Assembly (NCBI GenBank): GCA_002786065.1
Contig: NHNY01000018.1
Coordinates: 558,001-622,000 of the forward strand
Source: Microcyclospora pomicola
Taxonomy: Eukaryota > Ascomycota > Dothideomycetes > Capnodiales
Direction: 5' to 3'
DNA: 64,000 bases
Part shown: positions 56,646 to 64,000 of the stretch, piece after piece
How the letters are laid out: each line of letters begins with the position of its first letter
Numbering within the stretch: position 1 is the first letter of the stretch
Position numbers and translations under genes: made by a program
The notes under the pieces: generated by a model
Told to the model about the DNA's origin: nothing
Seen by the model: only the letters and a program-made list of their open reading frames with translations
Databases searched by the model: none

Positions 56646-58419
56646 ATGGCTGTTCTCAAAGACACCATGGCCTTCAAGAAAATGTTTAGCATTCTGTCGT
56701 TGCCTCGTACATACCGTTTCCTTATTGCCTTCATCCTCCTTACATCCGTCTCCAACATCGCTTCGCCGGTGTATGCTCATGGTACGTCAATGAAATCAAC
56801 GCTCGATGTTTTATGATAGGCAATACTGATTCCCCACAGATGCCGATCTTTCCCAGGTCTCGGATGATCCTCTGAATGATGCTCCGATATACCTTCGTCT
56901 CTCCAGTACTCTTCAGGGAGCGCTGGATGTCATCCACAGCGTTGAAAAGCTACCCTCCTGCAACAAAATGGCCGCCTCAGCACTCATCAACTCTTGCTCT
57001 ACCCTCGAAGCCACTGACGCGGAGACAGGCGATGATCCATCGTCGATTCTCAGTGTGGACGATGTCAAGAAACTCTACGCCGTCAGACTCGCAGTTTGTG
57101 AATTAGACGACGCCAAGGTTGCCGTGCCTCGGCAATGTCAATGTTTCCTACCATCAACCCAGGCCGCCAAGAAACGAAGCTTCCGGGGCCTGATCGCCAA
57201 GCTGGGATCGGCCAGCCCGACTGTGTCATATCCCCGATACGAGGAGCTGACTGAACAGAACTTGGATGCTTGCCTACTCGCACTTCACCACTACGGTTCT
57301 GGACAAGGCTGGACCAGCTACAGCAACAACAAGAAGAACGCCGTTGCCATATGCCATGCCGTTCGCGCTGAACTGGAAAAGGACGAACAGATCGAAACAT
57401 TCAAAATACTGACCGAGTCCGTGATAGGTGTGGAGCAAAGTCTCGCGCGTTCGAAGCAGGAATGGGATGAATTTCGCTCGACGTTCCAGGTGATGAGATC
57501 TAGTGTTCGTCAGTTCCACGTCGACTTGCAGGAGCAAGACACAACCCGACAGGAAGCAGTTCTTCGCCATTGGGCAGAGGTTGAGACGCGTTTCCAAGAT
57601 GGCATAGACGAAGTGATGGCACGTCTTGATCGAAAGGCCGATCAAACCGGCCAAATCATCGACACCAATAATGTGGCCATGAATGACGTCTTTGTCGAAG
57701 TTAGAGACAACCTCGACATTTTCGCCACGCATACACACGATACAGTGGGCGTGCTTGCCGATGATGCTGCGGCTATGATCAAGACCACGACGCACGATCT
57801 TCAGTCCATGCAACATACCGTCGAAGAAAGCGCCAACATTGTGTTGTGGATGGGTCAGCATGTTGCGACACTGCCCGAGCAGCTGAAGGCAGGTTTTGCA
57901 ATTGCTGTTGCGATGCTCAATGCCAGTGCCGATCAAATGCATGAATCTCAAATGCAGCAGCTCCTCGAAGTACAGCAGACACTCTCGCACCTGAGGGTCA
58001 TCAACGAAGAAGTTCAGACTATACCAGCCAGAATTGCGAAAGGACTCCTTGACACCGGTCTGTCTGTCACAAAGCCTTACATCGCTGCCTGTGCCTTCTT
58101 CTGCCTCATCTTCTTCACCTCGACTCTGACTGCAGCCGTCGCATGGCGTAGCTTTCTCGGCCTCGGTGGCGTCAATACATTCTGCATGGCTGTGGCTACA
58201 GGATTTTCTATTGCTAGCCTCATTACCGTTTCGGTCGACGCAATTGACCTCAAAGCAAGCATCAGAAAGGTTTTACAGCCAACGATGACGGAGATCGTTC
58301 CCTACCTCATGATTACATCGGTACTGTTTGTCATGGTGCAGCTGCTTCGGGGCGCTCGGTTCTACCTCGCGAGCAGAAAGACGAAGTCCGCTACGCTGGA
58401 CAAGGAGCTCCCAAAGTAG
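56646..58419 (+). CDS. kar5: Kar5/Tht1-like nuclear fusion protein
   Basis: Exons 56646..56781 and 56840..58419 encode 571 aa. A hydrophobic ER signal lies near residues 23-45 (TYRFLIAFILLTSVSNIASP). The lumenal part contains conserved-type cysteines (LPSCNK, INSCS, VCELDD, RQCQCF, DACLLALH, AICHAV), as in the cysteine-rich Kar5/Tht1 family. Coiled coil follows (about 200-400), then three hydrophobic segments at the C-terminus (YIAACAFFCLIFFTSTLTAA; CMAVATGFSIASLITVS; YLMITSVLFVMVQLL). In yeasts this family sits at the nuclear envelope/ER near the spindle pole body and is needed for nuclear membrane fusion during mating. The same role is inferred here. Confidence 0.85.
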
Positions 58420-59017
58420 CAATCTGGCAATGGGACACGACCCAAAAGATCTGAAGGCAGATTCTGCTGAGTGCTACTCACTGTACTCAGCGAGATGCGT
58501 ATGCGGCTATATCTCTTGGACCATGATGTGAACATAGAACCACACAGGCCATGGTATGGTCTGTGATGGGAGGATCTCTTGGGAGCTGTGCGAGCAGACA
58601 ATGCTTCATCTTGGCGGAGACGGACACAGCAGAGGTAGCTCAAAACAATCTCCCTCATGTTGGAGGAGATCATTGGTTTGGAGCAGAGGTTGCTCCTTTG
58701 CTCCTTTGCTCCTTTGCTACAACATTATTCCATAGCATCGAATATATATATATTTCATCATCACTCCGATCGAACTATTCGGAATCGTCTCACGTGACTC
58801 ACATGTGACAGTAGACCCTTTCTCCCAGCCAATGGTACGAGGCGATGTCTGGCTGACATTTACCGAGTTCGGACTGCTCATCAATCGATCCCCGGAATTC
58901 CGCTCTGCTTTCGACCCATTAATCCACCTTTTTGCTCCTCCAGAGACCACCATATCACCCTTCTCGTCTTCGCTTTTTCACCCAGTGCAGCAGCAGCAGG
59001 ATCAACCGCCCGCCACG
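58420..59017. other. Intergenic region, KAR5-like 3' end and cytochrome b5 promoter
   Basis: 598 bases. It contains a small tandem repeat (58693-58716) and an alternating TA run near 58744. The 100 bases before the b5 ATG are C/T-rich. Confidence 0.5.
58693..58716. repeat. Three tandem copies of an 8-bp unit
   Basis: CTCCTTTG repeated three times without change in non-coding DNA. Confidence 0.9.
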
Positions 59018-59772
59018 ATGTCTGAAACGAAGGAATTCACGTACGCCGAGGTGGCGCAGCACAACAGCAAGAAGGACCTGTACATGGTCGTGCACGACAA
59101 GGTGTACAACTGCGGCAGCTTCGTCGATGAGCACCCGTAGGTCTACCTCCTTCGCTGGCGCCGAAGAAAAAGAAGAAAGCAGTCTCCAATGGCTACATTC
59201 CCCCAATTCGATCCATCCATGATTCCTCTCGCCATGGCTTTCTCGACTATCGCCAGGCAGCCGAATTCCCCCCCATCCATCGACCCCACCTCCACACATC
59301 TCCCGCATGGAAAGAGAGCAGACCAAACAAACACACGGGGGAGAATTGAAAACAGCAAGCTAATCAATGCGTCCTGCAGCGGTGGAGAGGAAGTCATGCT
59401 CGACGTCGGCGGCCAGGACGCCAGCGAGGCGTTCGAGGACGTCGGCCACAGCGACGAGGCGCGCGAGATCCTCGAGGGTCTGCTGGTCGGCAACTTGAAG
59501 CGTACTGTACGTTTGCCTCTCCCTCTCCTTTCCCCATCATCCTCCTCCGCCGAGAGAAGAACCTGTCTCGCTGACTCACTCTTTCTTCCCGCAACACACA
59601 GGCCGACGACCCTCCCGCCAAGACAACCGCCTCCGCCTCGGGCGCCGTCAAGACCGCCGGCAAGGACACCGCCGGCCTCGGCGTGGGCGTCTACGCGCTC
59701 ATCGTCGTGGGCGGCGCGGTGGCGTACTTCGCGTACCAGTACTTGCAAACGCAGAGCTCGAACAAGGCTTAG
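59018..59772 (+). CDS. cyb5: Cytochrome b5, tail-anchored
   Basis: Exons 59018..59136, 59380..59506 and 59602..59772 encode 138 aa. The heme domain includes [20 protein letters not shown] and [20 protein letters not shown], with the first axial His in HPGG and the second in [10 protein letters not shown] linker rich in Ala/Lys/Thr leads to a C-terminal membrane segment ([20 protein letters not shown]) with a short polar tail, as in tail-anchored ER b5. It donates electrons to desaturases and P450s. The first intron (243 nt) is long for this window and splits the HPGG motif between its Pro and first Gly; splicing restores it exactly. Confidence 0.95.
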
Positions 59773-60306
59773 ATGGATGAAAAGCATGGATGGGTGAATG
59801 GGAAGAGAGAGGGGGGAGAAGAACAGAGGATGAGCGAAGTCGAGGAGAAACGAAGAAGGAAGGGAGAGACAGAGGAGACCAAGGGTAGCTCGTGAGACGG
59901 CCCGAGTTGGCTAGATGGTTTGAAGTCGACGAGGAAGAAGAGGGCCTGGTGATTGAAGCACAGCACGCGAAGAGACATGTAGAGACGGCTGGGACCGATT
60001 TAGACGAGGGCGGAATGAATGTTCTATTTTATGTGCAAACATCGTGGCTCATGTCCGGTTCGGTTGTTTTGTGGACGTTTGCGTATGCTGAACAGAAATG
60101 TGAATGAAGACATCTAGCATCACACTCGTGTGCTGCCATGCACATCCGACATGAACACAGGTGCTTCTTACGACACAATACGAGACTTGCGCAACGCCCA
60201 CTCATGATGACATATGTACAAATCCTGACATGAAAGTCATAGTATCTTGATCCGACCACCTCACGCTACAAAACTAAGGTGGCTAGTCCTGCATACGCAA
60301 TCCCCC
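59773..60306. other. Intergenic region between convergent genes
   Basis: 534 bases. The first 130 are purine-rich on the plus strand (3' UTR of cytochrome b5). No gene supported. Confidence 0.5.
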
Positions 60307-62527
60307 CTATCGGTAAAAGTCCTGCGGATCCGCCCCACCACTCGGCACTCGCTGCTCCTGCGGGCGGTAAGCCTGGTAAGCCTGCTGATACGGGGCTTGC
60401 GCGTCGGGACTGCCAGGGACGCCCGGCGGAGGCGCGGAGGGCTGTAGGGGCGCGTGCTGGCCGTCGGCAGGGTCGGGGTTGTAGACCTGGTATTGCTGTG
60501 GCGGCGGTGCGGAGGCTTCTGGTTGATAGGATTGCTGTGGCGGGGCGTAGAAACCGCTGGGCGACTCGATACTTTGCGTGCGCTGGCGGCTGGGGAGAGC
60601 GTCGCGGTCGGTGCGTGGTTGTGAGGGGGCTGATGGTGCTTGCTGCGGCGGCGGCTGTTGCTGTTGTTGAGGAGGGTACGCATCATAAGGAGCAGAGGCT
60701 TGCCCAGGGGGCGCCATATTCTGGGCGGACGGGTAGCTGTGTCGGTTGTCGATGGGTGATTCATACCCGCCCGTGGCTAGTTCTTGCGGGTTGCCGCTGT
60801 TGAGTGTATGAATGCTGTTGGGGCGTATCTGCCCTTGGAAGCTGGGACCGGGATTGTATGGACCATTGGGGGCATGGGCCGGGGGGCCTTGAGGGCTTGG
60901 CTTTCGCCGGATCTCTTGCGGGGGTGCTGGTGAAAGGACACCGCCAGGGATAATGTGGAATGGTGCCGGTCCATTCGAAGGGAGACCTGGAGCCGCACCA
61001 TCTTGCTGTGGATACGCGTTACCATACCCAGGCTGTCGGCCTGGCGGCTCTGCGGGAGACGGCGTGTAGAAAGATTGCGGGTCTTGTTGCGGGGGAACTT
61101 GGTTGAGATGTGGTTGGCTTTGCTGTGCAAAAGGCTGTTGTGGTGGGTAGCCTTGGACAGAGGGAGGCGGACCCTGCTGAGGATAGGCTTGTCGTGGAGG
61201 TTGCTGGCTGTATTGTGGTTGCTGTGCATACTGTGCTTGACGAGGTCGGACAGGGTATTGTTGTTGATATGGTGTCTGAGACATGGAAGAGTCGAGGAGT
61301 GCTTCGTAGTCGCGTCGCGCCTTGATGAACTTCTCATTCAATTGGGTGAAGTCGTCTGCAGCAGTTCAGTCAGCATGCATTGCTCAAAGGAGAGTGTCTT
61401 GCGCACGCACCTTTCTTCTGGGAATACCTCCCGATCAGCTCAATCAGTTTTGGTCGAATACTCAACGTCCGCTGGTACAGTTCGCTGATCTCCTCCTCTT
61501 CCCTTTCACCACGACGCCCTCCACCCTCGCCACCAACACTGAGCAGCGCCAATAGTTTTTCCACATTCTTAATCTCCCCAAACACTTCGCCTTCCATCTG
61601 TGCATCCCGCTCCAGTTCCTCTCTCGTCGGGTCCTGCAGCTTCTCCACATAATTCAATGGAAAAATACCCGTCTGGCCACGCAAGCTTCCCTTCCACCAA
61701 TCCTTGTAGACCGATTCCAGGACCGCAATAATATCGTTTTTCTTGAACGCCAGCTCCCCTGCCTCGGAAGGCGTGAAGTCATACAGAGCCCGTACTCTGC
61801 TAACCGTCGCGGCCGTCGTGCCCTGTGACGGTGCTGCCGTCTGCGCCTGCTGTGCTGGTTGCTGCTCACTATCATCCCTGCCACCAACCGGCTGTGTGCT
61901 CCCCGCCCCTTTATCCTTGATACTCAACGCCAGCGCCATCTGCAGCTCCTCATCCTCCTTCTTCCGATCCTCCGTGCTGATCTCCTTCTTGACCGGCTTG
62001 CTCGGCGGCATCAGCCCCGGCTGCTGCACCCGCAGCTTCTGGTACGCCTGCTCCATGATGCCGAGCTCGGGGCTGCGCGCGAACTCGTCTGTCCACGTGC
62101 TCATGCGCTCGAGCACCTTCTGCTTGACCTGGGCGTGGGTGTTGCGGTCGGCGGCGAGGCGCAGCAGGGCGTCGGTGAAGGCCTTGGACGCCAGCTCGCG
62201 GTGCAGGTCGGCGCCGCAGTTCTGCGACAGCGCGTTGGCCAGCTCCAGCGTGTACAGCTGCACGTTGGCGTTGCGATGAGCGAGCCGCTTGATCATCGAC
62301 GCCACGGCCTGTTGCGGGCCTGATGAATTGCCCGACACCCGGTCGCACACATCGAGGATCGTCGCCCAGTCTTCGCTCGTGAGCGTCTCGTCCGTCGCCC
62401 GGACTGTGGTGGCAGTTCGTGTCAGTCGTCTGCTGTTCGTACTTCCCACGAGCCTGAATCAGGCGACAGCTTGTGGGGGACACTCACCAACGGCATCGTC
62501 CATGGGGTTCTGCTGTGTTCGAAACAT
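60307..62527 (-). CDS. hse1: Hse1, ESCRT-0 subunit (VHS-UIM-SH3)
   Basis: Exons 62488..62527, 61411..62403 and 60307..61355 encode 693 aa. The start is MFRTQQNPMDDAV, joined in phase to VRATDETLTSEDWATILDVC. A VHS domain covers about 14-145 and a UIM about 164-179 (DEELQMALALSIKDKG). An SH3 domain follows at about 216-269 (RVRALYDFTPSEAGELAF, DWWKGSLRGQTGIFPLNYVE). Then comes a GAT-like coiled region and a long Pro/Gln/Tyr-rich tail. Hse1 (STAM in animals) pairs with Vps27 to sort ubiquitinated membrane proteins into multivesicular bodies, and its SH3 can recruit deubiquitinases or ligase adaptors. Vps27 and a Doa4-type protease are encoded earlier in the window. Confidence 0.96.
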
Positions 62528-63492
62528 TGCGAATAGACCAAGGGAATGTGAACGGGTGAATTGGGTGAAAGGAAAGAGGAGTAGGTCGCGCCAGGCAGAC
62601 GAATTCCAGCAGACTCGTGTAGCATGTGTGTAGCATGTGATGTGCAGTGACTATAGTGTATGTGGAGGGACGTCATGGCAGCGCCACACTGCCGCCACAG
62701 CTCAGGGCATTGTCAGGATAGTGGTATCAAAAACCACTGCAACTAGATCGACAGAACAACGAAGTCACCATCAGGAAACAATGAAACAAAAACCTCCGCG
62801 ATGTTTATGCCTCTCGCAAACCTCAATCATAGAGGGCGGGCGTGGTTGACCGTTGTCCGACTGTATACATAGCTACACATCCCTCCATCGTTCCTCCATG
62901 GTACATTTCAACATTTCCAGCTCTTGTTATGTCTCTCTGCTGCCGCTCCCCTTCCTCGAGCAAGGGGAGAGGTCTCTCATATGTGCGTTCAGGCGTGTCG
63001 AGAAACCCCGACAGTCGTAGATCTTGTTGTGTTCGTTTTTATATCCCCAACCATCATCCATCATGTACAGCATTTGTGCGTGGTCACATGGAACTCCTTA
63101 CCGACGCCCCCACTCCTGAATGTCTCTGCCGTATCCGCGTAGTCGCAATCATGGAGAGCAATCTCACTGCTGCGCCGTGTATTGTGTGTGCGGTCAAGGA
63201 GACCGTACCTTGAGTCGCCGCTCGAATTCGTCCTGGCGCCTCTCATATCTTACTCCGACCGAATCGAAACAAACCCCTTGTATACATTTGTACCGTGATG
63301 ACCGTTGGGTAATTCATACACGACACGGTCGTGATTGTGCCCGAAACCTCGTGAACCTAGAGCATTCGAGAAGCGGTCGTATCGTCAGTGGACTCCGCGA
63401 CTCTGCAGGTTAGTCGAGCGTAGTCTGAACTCTCTTCAATCATCAAAGTAGGATGGACGAGAAGAGTGCTGAAGGATTTGCCGTTAGCGGAA
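62528..63492. other. Intergenic region, hse1 promoter and Ste20-type kinase 3' end
   Basis: 965 bases, no gene supported on either strand. Confidence 0.5.
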
Positions 63493-64000
63493 TCAGCTGC
63501 CGCCTTTCTTGGCTTTCTCTTCCAGTCTCGCGACCCGGGCAGCTTTGACGAGCGGCGCAAGCGTGGCGAGGGGTTCTGCGGTCTGGATGAAATTGTGCTG
63601 GAATGTATATCAGCAAAAGTCACACGACGAAATTAGCATTTCAATCCCAACTAACCTTCAATAAGTCATGGGCGCTTGCACGCTTCTCGGGGTCGACTTT
63701 CAGTGCAAAGGCCAGGAAGTCACGGAAGATGGGCGTCAAATTCTGCGCATCCTTGATCTCCGGCGTGCCATTGGTGGCAATCAGATACAGCGCACGAAGT
63801 GGCGACTCGGTCAGGTATGGGGGTTCACCCTCGATCATCTCGATGGCCATGATGCCAAGCGACCAGATGTCAATTTTGCGACCGTACTCTTTTCGCGTCA
63901 CCACCTCCGGCGCCATCCAGTACGGTGTTCCGACCATGGTAGTCCGCTTCATGTGTGCCTCGTTGATTTGCGCACAGAAGCCAAAGTCCGTCAGTTTGAT
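63493..64000 (-). CDS. ste20: PAK-family kinase, Ste20 type, C-terminal part (runs off the window)
   Basis: The visible exons are 63656 to beyond 64000 and 63493..63597, with a 58-nt phase-0 intron. The 149 residues seen run from the DFG motif ([16 protein letters not shown]) through activation-loop [13 protein letters not shown] and the APE-helix region [20 protein letters not shown] and [20 protein letters not shown] to the last kinase helix ([18 protein letters not shown]). The C-terminus is [20 protein letters not shown], ending AKKGGS. The [20 protein letters not shown] and [15 protein letters not shown] forms are closer to Ste20 than to Cla4. The PBD/CRIB and N-terminal parts would lie to the right. 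Ste20 acts below Cdc42 in mating, filamentation and MAPK signalling. Confidence 0.88.

Noticed and set aside
57274-57990. 238-codon minus-strand frame
   Set aside because: Antisense to the KAR5-like coding exon, which has the cysteine and membrane pattern of the family.
59143-59797. Long frames on both strands over the cytochrome b5 gene
   Set aside because: They read through b5 introns and antisense exons. The spliced b5 restores both heme ligands exactly.
1-64000. tRNA, rRNA or CRISPR features
   Set aside because: I found no cloverleaf B-box context, no rRNA-like block and no spaced repeats. A tRNAscan or Infernal run would settle small RNAs I cannot see by eye.

Overview
The window is a 64 kb piece of nuclear chromosome from a filamentous ascomycete (Pezizomycotina). 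Dothideomycetes are the likeliest class, but that is inference from gene content and not proven. The evidence is as follows: compact genes on both strands; introns mostly of 50-70 nt with GT..AG ends and CTAAC/CTGAC-like branch sites; intergenic gaps of 0.3-3.5 kb; Pezizomycotina-type families such as an SREBP/SrbA-like factor with a DUF2014-type tail, a Ser/Thr-rich GPI wall protein and small secreted proteins; and no operons. I see no CRISPR array, rRNA, tRNA, LTR element, DNA transposon or viral fossil.

Layout. 0-11.7 kb: a HAD-family CECR5-like protein (-), an unrecognised 707-aa nuclear-looking protein (+), a Ser/Thr-rich GPI-anchored mucin (+) and a doubtful 57-aa spliced gene (+). 11.7-20.4 kb: sulfite oxidase (-), an alpha/beta hydrolase (+), the SREBP-like factor (+) and a secreted SGNH esterase (-). 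20.9-27 kb: vps27 (-) and a DOA4-type ubiquitin protease (+), head to head. 27.5-39.8 kb: a six-cysteine secreted protein (-), a zinc-finger protein (+), a 2OG-Fe(II) oxygenase (-), an ICP55-like aminopeptidase (-) head to head with a class III sirtuin (+), and a YANK/STK32-like kinase (-). 39.8-43.2 kb is the longest gene-poor stretch. 43.2-53.1 kb: UBC8-type E2 (-), an SDR (+), lysyl-tRNA synthetase (-), BYE1 (-) and an NTF2-like secreted protein (-). 55.3-64 kb: mitochondrial uL6 (-) head to head with a KAR5/Tht1 nuclear fusion protein (+), cytochrome b5 (+), hse1 (-), and the C-terminus of a Ste20-type PAK kinase running off the right edge (-).

Genes that work together. Vps27 and Hse1 are the two subunits of ESCRT-0, and Doa4 removes ubiquitin from cargo at the end of the same endosomal pathway. 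All three lie within about 42 kb, and Vps27 and Doa4 share a 596-bp intergenic region. A ubiquitin E2 of the UBC8/UBE2H class is also present. A mitochondrial theme recurs (ICP55, possible SIRT5-type sirtuin, uL6m, CECR5-like), but these are ordinary housekeeping neighbours and not a cluster.

The most unusual observation is in the UBC8 gene. Recovering the conserved family sequence requires an 11-nt exon and, apparently, a single-nucleotide exon that supplies the middle base of a Met codon. Splice positions throughout were derived by reading the DNA and checking the phase of each junction. None has transcript support here.
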